Below, piece after piece: positions 11,783-22,432 of a stretch of 64,000 nt of DNA. The DNA lies in NCBI RefSeq assembly GCF_009730915.1, contig NC_052475.1, forward strand, positions 21,696,285 to 21,760,284, written 5' to 3'. Every line of letters starts with the position of its first letter. Within the stretch, counting starts at the first letter, position 1. The translations under genes and the position numbers were made by a program. Under the pieces are notes generated by a model. The model saw nothing but the letters and a program-made list of their open reading frames with translations. It searched no databases and was not told the DNA's origin. Source of the stretch: Dioscorea cayenensis subsp. rotundata. Lineage: Eukaryota; Streptophyta; Magnoliopsida; Dioscoreales; Dioscoreaceae.

Positions 11783-14337
11783 CTAGTCCGCAATGACTGC
11801 ATTACAAGATCGTCGATTATGTCCAGTTTGGTGACACCTTCCACAATGTAAATCGCGCACATCAAAGTATTGTGATTCGATCCGTTTCCTTCGCGGACGG
11901 CCGGGTCGTTTCTTTGCTATCGATGGTCGCATTCTCAGTTGATGGTCGTCATCCGATGGCTTGTCACTGCAGGGATCGGATATATTGGTTCGGCATATGC
12001 ACGACGATACGATTCTGCTATAAAATATTGGTCTACATAGCAATGCACATTTGTGTCTGTTTGCATAATCGCAGCAGTTGCATGCTTGCATGGCAGTCCA
12101 TGTACGTCCCATCTCCTACAAGAACATTTGCGTAAGTGTCATCGCTTGATCGACCCATTCTCGAAAACCAACTGATTTCGACGATTTGTTCAACCTTCTT
12201 GTGTATCTCAGGGCAAAGGTATGTGTCCCACATGGCAGACACTTCGCACCGCTCAGTAAGCATTTTCATCAGTTTAAACCTGGGTATTAACATGCGCGAA
12301 GCTGGTAAGAATTACTAATGAGCATAAACATAATTTAATACACATGAGATCGTAAGCGTACATAACAACTCACTATTTTAACTACTAATTCCAAATATTA
12401 CACAGTAACATAGTATACTACACATGTATTAGAATTTATACGTATTTAACTAGAATTATACATAGGAACCCATATTTGTACACAAGACTTATATAAACTA
12501 TACCGACAAATAGAATTTTAAATAATAGTACCAATTATTAAGTAGCATTGTTGATTACCACACATTAAACAATGAACTGTAGATTAATCTTTCCTTATGA
12601 TATCAACCATGCTTGTTACCGGTAGATGCCTTGCCTCTTTGATCCAGGCATTGAAAGACTCCACTACATTAGAATATATTTCGCACCACCGCATACCCTT
12701 GAACAAATAGTTACACCAATGATCAATGTCGGACTTGTGTAACAACCAATCATGTGCATCGGTTGATATAGCTACAAGTTTACGTACTGCATCATCAAAC
12801 TCTTTAGACGTGTACGCGTACGCAATTTTCACGATTACTGACCAGCATTATTCTTTCAATGATTTCCCAAGGCTGCCGTTTGCCTTCATGAAATTGGCTT
12901 CCAAATGGCACAAACAATAACCATGTGGTGATGACAGGAACACGCGCGCGACTGCGTTAACAAGACCTTTCGATCGATCCAAGATAAATGTAATAACTTT
13001 GTCGTAATCATCTTCTCCATACAATGCCTCCCCGAGGGTAGCAAGAAACCAAGTCCAATTATCATCTGTTTCGTTGTCAACTACTGCGAATGCTACATAG
13101 AAGATACCCTCATTGCCATCTTTGGCAGTTACACCCAACAGAATCTTGCCGTACTTGCCAAGCAAGTGAGTTCCGTCAATAAAAAGTAATGGCATGCATC
13201 CCAACTTGAAACCCAACAAACATGCCCGAAACGAGAAAAAAGCGCATTTAAATCGATCACCGTCATTCTCAACGATTACAAAACTGTCGGGATTCGTCTC
13301 AGCCACTTTGTCCGCATACCAGAGAAGCAAATCGTAGCTACTAACCTTCTTACCATGAATGGCGGCCCGTGCAATCTCCTTCCCCATCCAAGCACACTTA
13401 TATGGTAGGCGAACTCCATGGTCCTGTAATATATCTTTCTGAATGTCGACGGCTCTATATAATGGCCGCTCCTTGAGTTTTTGTATTACACGTTGAGAGA
13501 CCCATTTTTTGCTTGCTTTCGGGTGCACTGTTGTACCAATGCCCCCACCACAACTATGTTGTCTGCATTGTCTTCACCCGGATAGTGTTAATGTTTCCCT
13601 CTTTCGATGCATGCACACGCCACTGACAATTGGGAGCAGCGCACTTGACGGTCACCCGAAGCATATCATTTTTTATAAACGTAAAATCAAAATTTTGTCT
13701 TATAGCGTTGGTATGTAGGCAATCTTTAAACTGCTCTACATTGTCAAAGCGTTGACCCACTTTTACGGTCACCCTATCAAGTGTTTGTGAAGACTAAACA
13801 ATACTGACCGCCCCTGTCGGAGGATGTTGGGACAGATATGTCTCGACATCTGCGTTCATACTTGCTGAGAAGGCGTCCTTACATGACAATGCATAAAACA
13901 GACAATGTCAATACGATACTTTATTACACAAATAAACATCAAACTTACACAAGAATAAGTTATTTTAGACAGTAAAGTATATATTTACTCATAAACAGAT
14001 AATATTACACAGGTAAAGTATTTTAATACACATGAGACTAATATAATAAACATGTATGAGATAAATTACACATATTACATAAATGAAAGGTAACCGGCAA
14101 TAATTATCATTGCAATTACGATGGAATCAATGAGCCCGAGTTGTCATCCATTGACACACTCGCGTCCTCGATGATGATGTCAACAACGGTTTTGTTGAAA
14201 AATTGATGTATATGGCACATGCGTTGAAAGTCAGCATCCGGCTCAATTGATCAAAGCGTCTTGTACGAGTCAGGTGTCACAAACTTTACCCTGACCTGAG
14301 AACCGTCCAATGCCCACTGCTCACTTATGTCATCCAT
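11783..14337 (-). pseudogene. MURA-type Mutator transposase gene, broken
   Basis: The element's transposase. In reading order: an N-terminal segment from ATG 14337 (MDDISEQWALDG, then VRVKFVTPDSYKT) with an in-frame TGA; the MuDR-type DNA-binding domain at 13554-13772 (VGQRFDNVEQFKDCL); then, after a one-base shift near 13554, the MULE catalytic domain at 12848-13528 with LFIDGTHLLGKYG (first Asp), ILDRSKGL (second Asp) and HGYCLCHLEANF. An in-frame TAA follows near 12848, then ESFNAWIKEARHLP at about 12650. The C-terminal part (11783-12293) ends with RPGRPRRKRI and a CCHC zinc knuckle CGRCHQTGHNRRSCN. The SWIM zinc finger expected before it is not intact. Gene order and motifs are typical of plant MURA; the stops and frameshifts make it defective. 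Confidence 0.8.
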
Positions 14338-14990
14338 TACTGTTTCCCATTAACTCAATATGGTGAATTAAAGCATACGTCCTTCACCTTTGTATCGTGC
14401 CACGGCACAAAATGTTTCCATTAATAATGAACACCTACATGAAAGTTGAAAAAGTTACCAAGACTATCGTCTGTTACTTAGTATAAAAGATGAAAACAAG
14501 AAGAACCTAAAAAAACTTTCCCCACGGCCGCGGCCTCGTACTCTATAGGATGGAGAGTAGAAAATGAGACAATGATGAAACTAACAAAGCTTTTTTCCTA
14601 GCCATAAGAAGGTGCACAAATCTGAAGAGAACAAAATAATCGAAGGAAAATAAAAAAATGAGATGCTTCAGCACTAAGAAGAAGAAGAAGAAGAAGACTT
14701 GCATAAAAAAAAAATGAAAAGGTTCTGACATTAGTAGCTTCTTTGGATTGCTTCTTAACTTTTCTCCAAAAGGTGATTTGACATGGAGGGAAAAAGCCCT
14801 CCAATGCTTGATTTTGAGCCAAGGGCAAGGTTGCCATTTCACAGCCCCATAATTGATGCCTTTAACGGCAGGGACTAAAGAGGAATGCAAACATTAAAGG
14901 AGGGACTTTTGTGAAAATGAAAAAGGCAGAGGGACTGCAGTGAAAGTTTGAAACTTTCTAGAGACTAAAAAGTAATTTTCCCTTATTTTA

Positions 14991-15266
14991 ATATATTTTG
15001 AGTGATTTACGTATCTTTTAAAATTAAAAGATAATTTATGATCAAAACATCCCTTTCAAATGATAAGCTAGGTAATCAGAACTGGACCAGACCTTTGAAT
15101 CAGAGAAGGGTAAAGGTTTAAGGGTAATCTGGTCAAACCAAATTTAATAAATAAAAATATAAATAAAATACATGAAGTGTGTGTTTGTTTGGCTAATTTA
15201 AAACTACATGAAATTAGAATTACAAAATCTTTCGAAAACTAATATTTGTTTGGTTAGATTTGACTG
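14991..15266. other. AT-rich spacer between transposons
   Basis: No gene or clear repeat boundary seen. Confidence 0.4.
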
Positions 15267-15833
15267 TAGGGTTGAGCAAAATCGGATCGGATACCAGATT
15301 TTTGGGATCCGCAAAAACTTAATTTGTATCTCGGTTTAAATCGGATCCTAAAAATAGGGTATCCGATTTAAACTGGATCGAATATCGGATATCCGGATTC
15401 AAATTCAAGTTTAAAGTTTTTATCAATTCTAAACAATACAAAAGAAAATCAAATATTTTTTGGTAGTATCAGTTATTTATAATGAAGTTAGAGAAAAGAC
15501 GCGGTTGATGAAGGCTAGAATAGAGAAATCAATATATATATATATATATATAACTCTTAAATTGATTAGATTAATGATTTGTTTTTAGTTTTTAGCCCTT
15601 GTAAAATTTAATTTATTAATATAACTCATAAAAGATTATATTATGAATTTGGATTTTTTTTTACTTTTTAACCTATGTAAACTTTAATTTATGAATATAT
15701 TGAAAACCAGATCGGATTCAGCTACAGATTTTTATTTTTTAGATCCGAATTCAAATCGGGTACTTGCAAAATTTGGGTTGAAAAATCAGATACTGATCAT
15801 ATTATCGGATCAAGATTTTTTCTCTCACCCCTA
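15267..15833. mobile_element. hAT-like non-autonomous element (MITE-like)
   Basis: It begins TAGGGTTGAGCAAAATC and ends with the inverse of TAGGGGTGAGAGAAAAAATC. Inside, GGATCGGAT/ATCCGAT words are repeated in both orientations near the two ends, giving a degenerate inverted repeat. Ends of the TAGGGNTG type are common in plant hAT MITEs. The flanking octamers (TTTGACTG and AATTTGAT) are only loosely alike, so the target duplication is uncertain. Confidence 0.45.
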
Positions 15834-16982
15834 AATTTGATAAATTCAAAGTAAAACTACAATTGTAATGAATTTTGTTGGATTTGTAACTTCACCCAAA
15901 TTGTGCGTAGTTCAGACTCCTTTGGAATTTAATGAGAGTATTACATATTGTGACAAAAAGAAATCTAGTTCATTGATCTCATTTCTAAATTAAATGTTTC
16001 ATTATAATTTTTTTTTTACAAAAAAACTTGTAAACTTCCCCCTTTTAGGTTATTATTATTTAAATTTTTTTTTGGCATGCTAAGATCTTCCATCATTAAG
16101 AGTAAAGAATATTATATTATTATATTTTATCTTGATATAAAATGAAAAAAATTTAAAATAAAGGCATAAAATAATTTAACCTTAATAATAAAGGCTTATT
16201 ATTTTATTTTTATCATATTTAGCTTAAAAAATCATAAATTATGTAAAATATATATAATATAATTATTAAAAATAAAAATAAATTGTAATGCAAACATAAT
16301 TATATATTAAAATAAATAATTATATATATAATTATTTTTTTACTATTAATAACATTTAATTGTGCATTTATAATTAATGAAACTTCATACTAAACCAAAG
16401 TGAGGGTAACCTCATCAAACGTGTTTGTATTCAAAAAATACATCTAACCAAACATATGTTTTCAAAGTCCAAACTTACAAATCCTTTCAAGCAAACACAA
16501 AATCTTGAAATCCAGCATTTTCAATTGAAGCCAACCAATCACTAGAGTTGACTCGCATGTACTTTCAAATCTAGGGTTTACAAATACACAACAATTGAAT
16601 TGAAAATTCATTGCATTTTTAACTACATCTAATCAAACATTACCAAATATTAATAGACTACTCTTGAAGTTCCATGAGCTGAGTGAAGCATAATATATAT
16701 ATGTGTGTGTGTGTGTGTGTGTATATATATTAATTTCATTCTAACAGCTAATAATAGAATACTCTTGATCACCTTCCTCTAATGCCGTGGAATAATAAAT
16801 AAATAAATAAATAAATAAATAAATGAAGTTGTATTCAAGCTAAAATTAACAAGCACATATTATCAGAAGAGGATAATTACAACTAACAATGGGTAGAGCA
16901 TCTAATTTAAATACGAAAATACTTTAGATTTGTAGTTGCAATTTTCTTTTGATCATTTCCATTTCTTATGACATCACTAATA
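15834..16982. other. AT-rich intergenic DNA with microsatellites
   Basis: No gene seen. It holds a compound (TA)n(TG)n(TA)n run near 16690-16732 and an (AATA)n run near 16792-16823. Confidence 0.5.
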
Positions 16983-16991
16983 AATAATTTA

Positions 16992-17294
16992 GGTATAATA
17001 CCTGAATTGGTCCCTTTACTTTTCTCTCTTTTACTTTTTTGGTCCTTTGATTAAGACATACTCCCAACTAGTCCCTCTATTTTTGAAAATGGACTTAGTC
17101 CATCTATTTTTAGTCTCTTTCCAACTAGTCCCTCTACTCTTGAAAATGTAGGGACTAATTTGCTTATTTTCAAGAGTTAATGGACTAAGTTGGCCCATTT
17201 TCAAAAATAGAGGGACTAGTTTGGAACATTTCTGAGTAAATGGACCAAAAGGGAAAAGAGAGAAAAGTAGAGGGACCAATTTAGGTATTATACC
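16992..17294. mobile_element. fold-back MITE with 9 bp target duplication (Mutator type)
   Basis: A 303 bp element starting GGTATAATACC and ending GGTATTATACC. Almost the whole length is self-complementary: the 'ggtccctttacttttctctc' arm at the left is matched by its inverse at the right, and inner 'gtccctctatttttgaaaat' blocks also pair. The 9 bp AATAATTTA lies directly on both sides (16983-16991 and 17295-17303). A perfect 9 bp target duplication with long inverted arms points to the Mutator superfamily. No coding capacity. Confidence 0.85.
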
Positions 17295-17303
17295 AATAAT
17301 TTA

Positions 17304-18021
17304 CAGAAGTACAACCATTTTAGAAAACTCTTAAATAAATATTTCAACATATTTTACAAATATTCCGATTTGAGGGGAGGGAGAGGATGGTGAAGAAGAA
17401 GCCCTTACTTTGAGGGGAGAAAGAGGATGGGCGGTGTGGCGATGCTGGTGATTGACCAGAGGAAGATCCGGAGATGATGGGCGGTGTCGGTGCTTGATGA
17501 GAGAGAAATCCTAAGAGGATGGCGGTGTTGGATCATGACTAACGGGTGGCGATTGGAGAAGAAACCCTTTCTTTGACTCTTGGGGCAGTTTGGTATTGGG
17601 AAAGTAAAGTTAAGGCTGTGAAACATTTTCATGTGTTTGGTTGAAAAAGAATTATGTAAAGTAATAATCAACTTGCAATTACTTTCCTTTTGACCAGGGA
17701 TTCACAGGGGGAGGGGGTGTGAAACAAATTATGAGCTTGTTTGGGTTGCCCTGTAAAAAAGGTGTTTTTTTTTTTTTAATTTATAGAAGTACTTTTTTAC
17801 AAGTGTTTTTTAGAATAAGTTAAGTGCTTTTCAGTATTTTATGTTTGGATAAGTTAATGGAAAAGTACTTTTATATGTGTGAAGTTGTTTGGATATAAAT
17901 TTTCTAAATAGCTTTTAGAGGTTGTAAATTACTAAAATTGGCATTCACTTTATTTTCATTGAGTTACTATTATGCATTCTATTAATAATGATGATGAAAA
18001 CACTAATGATGATAATAATAA
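17304..18021. other. intergenic DNA, possible MITE remnants
   Basis: A short GC-richer patch at about 17370-17600 has repeated 'gaggatgg' and 'ggcggtg' words, and a T-rich segment at 17740-17930 resembles the 'aaaagtacttttt' type of fold-back repeat. No gene is supported. Confidence 0.35.
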
Positions 18022-18214
18022 GGGAAAATTACTGTTTACCCCTCGATAATTTCAAAACTTCCCAAACAGCCCCTGTGAGTTTTGCATACCTCAGACAACC
18101 CTTCCTTTATTGTTTCACTTCCTTTTTACCCCCTGCATTATGAAATTCCATCATTGCCCTTAAACCTTTTTGCATACATTTTTTTCATTCTTTTTTGCAT
18201 TCCTTTTTGCATGT

Positions 18215-18400
18215 ACTCATTTCTTAAACAGAGAGCTCATTTTTTTAAACATAGAACTCATTTCTTAAACAGAGAGTTCATTTCTTAAACAGAAACCTCA
18301 TTTCTTAAACAGAAAACTCATTTCTTAAACAGAAACCTCATTTTTTTAAACATAAAACTCATTTTTTAAACAAAAACATTAATATTTAAACAGAAAAACA
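18215..18400. repeat. tandem array of a ~20 bp unit
   Basis: Imperfect repeats of CTCATTTCTTAAACAGAAAA. Shorter runs of the same unit recur at about 18560-18640, 19240-19315 and 19925-20190, all inside the Pack-MULE-like element. Confidence 0.75.
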
Positions 18401-18460
18401 AATATTTACATGATAAATTAATCCTGGATATAAAACCAATTAATCTTGGTCACTCGTACA

Positions 18461-19125
18461 TATTTAAATAGAAACAACGATATTTAAGCACTTTTTTAAA
18501 CGTAAACGCAATATATTAAACAGAAACATCGATAGTTAAACAAAGACAAACAAGCATATAAACAGAGAACTCATTTCTTAAACAGAGAGCTTATTTTTTA
18601 AACAAAGACCTCATTTTTTTAAACAGAAACCTCATTGAGTAGGGACATTGAGTATCTCATCGTCGCTGATCTCGCGTGAACGCTTGAGTGCTGAGCTCCA
18701 GATCTGGCGAGCGATCTCGAAGGTGGCATGCTCGTGTGGGGTCTTAAAGGAGAAATCTTTATTGGCGTTGGCGATCCGGTTGGCGACGTTCCTCGGCGGT
18801 CGGAGTGGTGAGGTCTTCGGTGGCGACGTCGGATAAGACGGGCTGAACTTGAACGGAACCATTCTCGACTGCGGAGACCGCAACATGGATAGCAATAGGG
18901 TTAGGGTTAGGGATCATTCCGGGGTTTGGATCCATGGTGCCTAAGTCGGTGACGGGAACGGAGGGAGGAAGCGGTGCCGATGAGGGTTCGATCTCGCCGT
19001 CTTCGTCTTCATCTTCATCGTCTTCCCTGTCGTCGACCTTATCTCTTTCATCTTCTTCGTCGTCGACCCTGGGAAGACCGCGATGCTCCTCGTCATCGAG
19101 CGAAGGCATCGAAAGGTTGCACTCG
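18461..19125. repeat. first copy of a 665 bp tandem duplication
   Basis: It begins 'tatttaaatagaaacaacg' and ends 'ggcatcgaaaggttgcac'. It contains a GC-rich segment whose minus strand reads an acidic Asp/Glu-rich stretch (MPSLDDEEHRGLPRVDDEED..) followed by a Pro/Asn stretch encoded by telomere-like CCCTAA words. In another minus frame it reads FEIARQIWSSALKRSREISD. Which frame, if any, was originally coding is unclear. Confidence 0.7.
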
Positions 19126-19130
19126 TGACA

Positions 19131-19796
19131 TATTTAAATAGAAACAACGATATTTAAGCACTTTTTTTAAACGTAAACGCAATATATTAAACGTAAACAT
19201 CGATAGTTAAACAAAGACAAACAAGCATATAAATAGAGAACTCATTTCTTAAACAGAGAACTCATTTCTTAAACGAGAGCTTATTTTTTTAAACAGAGAC
19301 CTCATTGAGTAGGGACATTGAGTATCTCATCGTCACGATCTCGCTGCGAACGCTGAGTGCTCGAGCTCCGGATCTAGCGAGCGATCTCGAGCGTGGCCTC
19401 GCTCGTGGGGTCTTAAAGGAGAAATCTTTATCGGCGCTGGCGATCCGGTTGGCGACGTTCCTCGGCGATCGGAGTGGTGAGGTCTTCGATGGCGACGTCG
19501 GATAAGACGGGTCGAACTTAAACGGAACCATTCTCGATCGCGGAGACCGCAACATGGATAGCAATAGGGTTAGGGTTTAGGGATCATTCCGGGGTTTGGA
19601 TCCATGGTGCCTAAGTCGCGTGACGAGAACGGAGGGAGGAAGCGGCGCCGATGAGGGTTCGATCTCGCCGTCTTCGTCTTCGCTCTTCATCGCCTTCCTC
19701 GTCAGTCGACCTCATCTCTTTCATCTTCTTCGTCGTTGACCTCGGGGAAGACCGCATGCTCCTCGTCGTCGAGCGAAGGCATCGAAAGGTTGCACC
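19131..19796. repeat. second copy of the 665 bp tandem duplication
   Basis: It aligns end to end with the copy at 18461-19125 but carries many small indels, several gaining CG dinucleotides, so the acidic frame of copy one is broken here. The array of CTCATTTCTTAAACAGA units continues after it (19925-20190). Confidence 0.7.
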
Positions 19797-20455
19797 TTTT
19801 TCTCTGAACATGAAATCCCATTTTTTTCATGCAGCGTGATCGTGATTGTGAGCCGCATGCTTTGTCTCATCGGCCCGATCTAATCGCAATAAAGAGATTT
19901 TGGGGGTGATAAATACACCACAAAAAAACTCATTTCTTAAACGAGACCTCATTTTTTTAAACAAAACCCTCATTTCTTAAACGAAAAACTCATTTCTTAA
20001 ACAGAGACCTCATTTTTTTAAACAGAAACCTCTTTTCTTAAACAGAAAACTCATTTCTTAAACAGAAAACTCAATTTTTTAAACAAAAAACTCATTTTTT
20101 TAAATAGAAAACTCATTTTTTTAAACAGAAACTCATTTTTTTAAAATGTAACCTCAAACCTCATATTTTAAATAGAAGCTTCATTTTCAAATAGAAACTC
20201 ATTGTACTCCAAGGGCATTATAGTCAAACCCTCGTCACACTTGCCATAACTTCCCATGCAGGGACAATTTCAGTCAAAAAATTCCAAATTAACTCTATCA
20301 ATCACTATTAGATGTTTGGGGGGTTTAAAAAATCATTGTATTCAAAAGGAAGGGGTTTTTGAGGAGTGCAAAACTAACGGGGTGTTTTTGGCAATATTGC
20401 AAACTTACAAGGTGTTTTTGGCAATTTCCACTAATAATAATAATAACTTAATGTG

Positions 20456-20456
20456 A

Positions 20457-20495
<39 letters not shown>

Positions 20496-20700
20496 TTAAT
20501 GTATCATGATTATAATTATAATCATAATAATTATTATTGATGTTATTATTATTATTACAATTATTATTAATATTAATATTATTAATTAAAATTAGATATT
20601 ATTTTAAATATTAAGATTATTTACTTATTATATATTAATTAAATCAATAAATTATCAAATTTAGATATTATTTTAAATATTTAATTAATTATCATATTTT
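20456..20700. repeat. (TTA)n microsatellite and AT-rich tail
   Basis: A run of TTA triplets at about 20458-20494 is followed by imperfect AT-rich DNA, with no gene. Confidence 0.7.
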
Positions 20701-20879
20701 GTATGATCCTCCATCTTGCTTTGCAAACTCCAAATGTTCTTTTTATAACACTTCTCAAACTCGAGTGATGATAGTTGAATATTTCATTTGGAGACCTAAA
20801 GGCGCGAGACATCGTAAATTGTGGAATGTGATATCTGTCACTCTTGTATGGCCCCAAAAATCATTTCATTATAGGATAC

Positions 20880-21440
20880 CTAGAATCCACAAGGTAGTAT
20901 TTCCCTATAATAGTATAATACAATAAGAAATGAAACATAGAACATAGATATAAAATTAATTTCAAGTAAATGTGAACCTTCTGGCGGTTGAGGAAACTTC
21001 AAAGATGGATTTTTCAAAGCCTCCATTAATATACACGTGTCATGTGCCGATCCTTCCCACCCAATAAAGCCCAAATGTGAAGCATATATTGAAGTCACAT
21101 GCGGCTAGAATATTTTGTTGATGTGTACCCTTTTCTATTTATAAATGGAACTTGTTTCTAAGACGGTACAAGAATGACCATATGTGTTCCATCTATTACG
21201 CCAATGAAGTCTTTGAAGTAAGGCCAATATCAAATATCGCCCTTGATTTAATCCTCCACATCTCTAAAATTTTCATTTACCGGTCTAATAATATCATTTC
21301 CAAGTTTGTGTATACCTTTTAGCATTCGATGAAATTGTCTGTGCACTATTTCTCCAGAATGTTGAAATCTCTCATCCACATTCCTATAAGTAGCTCATAT
21401 TCAGGAACATTATGACTTATTCTTCTACAATAACAAACAT
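20880..21440 (-). pseudogene. PIF/Harbinger transposase fragment
   Basis: Minus-strand pieces match the DDE_Tnp_4 type nuclease of PIF/Harbinger elements. In order they are: an N-terminal [20 protein letters not shown] near 21310-21380, a catalytic-Asp segment DGTHMVILVPS near 21165-21200 (first Asp of the DDE triad), and GWEGSAHDTCILMEALKNPS at about 21010-21070, which carries the conserved W-x-GSAHD motif with the second Asp. Stops and shifts separate the pieces, and the third acidic residue was not found. Inactive relic; no matching ends were located. Confidence 0.65.
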
Positions 21441-22112
21441 AACACTGATCTTAAGAGTGTACTGAATGATTAACAGTATTGCAAATAATCGGTGCTTTTT
21501 TTTTCACAAAAAGCATAACAAGGAGAAAATGTCTAGTTATGCAGGTTAAGTTAAGAAACTATTACAGAAGACTGCTACAAACATAACAAATCACTACACC
21601 AAATTAGGCTTTTCGCGGCGTTTTATTAGTGGCGTTTTACGTAAACCCGCTAATATTTTACATTTTGCAGCTTTTTTTTGGGCATAAACCCCGGCATGTG
21701 ATTTTGTGGACTTTGAGGGATTAAAACACGAGAAAATATTTTCATTAGGGGCAAGGGGGTGAAAAATTCACTCAGCGGCGTTTATGTTTTAAAATGCGGG
21801 AAATTATTTATAGTTAGCGGGGTTTAACTGAATAATCGCCGGTAAGTTATTATTAATTTTAGTTTGGAGGGATTTCGCATAAAATTCGCGGGTAAAAAAG
21901 TTGTTTAGTGGCCTTTTTTTTGCAAGAAGCCCCGCTACTTAATAACAAATTAAAAATATGTTAGTTTAAAGAAGACAATTCACTTTATTTATGAAAATAA
22001 TAATATATATTAATTAGTATATATCTCTCCTTTTCTCTCTCCCTGCGCGCTGGCCCTTCCTCTCTTTCCACCCCGACCCTCTCTTTGCTCTCTCCTCACT
22101 CCCAATTCCGGC

Positions 22113-22432
22113 CACTGCCTCTACCAACTCTCCTACTCCGACGGCTCCTTCACCAAAGGCACTCTCGCCTTCGAAACCCTCACCTTCGGATCCACCACCA
22201 TCACCAACGTCGCCATCGGCTGCGGCCACCGCAACTCCGGCCTTTTCACTGGTGCTTCCGGCTTTCTCGGCCTTGGCTCCGGTCCTATATCTTTCATCTC
22301 CCAACTCGCCGGCCAACTCGGCGGCGCCTTCAGCTACTGCCTCCTCAGCCGCGGCGCTGACTCCTCCTCCACCGGCTCTCTCATCTTCGGCCGTTCCTCC
22401 GCCGTCCCCGTCGGCGCCGTCTGGGTCCCTCT
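22113..22432 (+). pseudogene. captured fragment of a nepenthesin-type aspartic protease gene
   Basis: A GC-rich open stretch inside the CACTA element reads HCLYQLSYSDGSFTKGTL, then VAIGCGHRNSGLF, GFLGLGSGPISFISQL, GGAFSYCLLSRG and LIFGRSSAVPVGAVWVPL. This is the flap region and following lobe of plant secreted nepenthesin-like (A1) aspartic proteases, of the guard-cell/ASPG-like group. Neither catalytic Asp motif is included: the fragment starts after the first D[T/S]GS and ends before the second. The frame is open throughout and the composition is sharply GC-richer than the surroundings, as expected for a recent capture. A CAG|GTATGTG donor-like word follows near 22482, so a chimeric transcript is possible. 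Confidence 0.8.

Larger units (their letters stand above)
7170..14990. mobile_element. decayed Mutator-like element with PMD-Ulp1 and MURA genes
   Basis: Two transposon genes converge here: a plant-mobile-domain/Ulp1 protease gene on the plus strand (7990-11476) and a MURA-type transposase gene on the minus strand (11783-14337). Mutator-like elements carrying an Ulp1-like gene are known in plants (Kaonashi-type MULEs). The outer limits are approximate. The flanks at about 7200-7440 and, inverted, about 14830-14990 share a degenerate order of motifs (a TTTTTAGTCTCT block, then a GTTAA..GGCTRTGRAA-like block before a C-rich word), which may be long, eroded terminal inverted repeats. I could not find a 9 bp target duplication. 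Non-coding AT-rich spacers with many 'tgtgtaa' words separate the exons. Confidence 0.7.
18022..20429. mobile_element. Pack-MULE-like element with degenerate terminal inverted repeats
   Basis: The left end (GGGAAAATTACTGTTTACCC..) and the inverse of the right end (GGAAATTGCCAAAAACACC..) align over about 85 bases, sharing a GTTTTGCAYNCCTC block and a final ACCCCTTCC/ACCCTTCC. The flanks are 'aataataa' on the left and 'actaataataat' on the right, compatible with a target duplication in a low-complexity site. The interior has two GC-rich blocks on a minus-coding-like frame, separated and flanked by arrays of a CTCATTTCTTAAACAGAAAA-type unit. This layout resembles a MULE that has captured and then duplicated gene-like DNA. 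The captured sequence is not recognised. Confidence 0.5.

Noticed and set aside
18896..18915. Telomeric repeat (GGGTTAG) array
   Set aside because: Only about two units, within the duplicated GC-rich block, and also in copy two; not a telomeric or interstitial array of note.
22014..22316. 100-codon minus-strand Gly/Ala-rich frame
   Set aside because: Antisense of the captured aspartic-protease fragment, whose plus-strand reading matches a known family.
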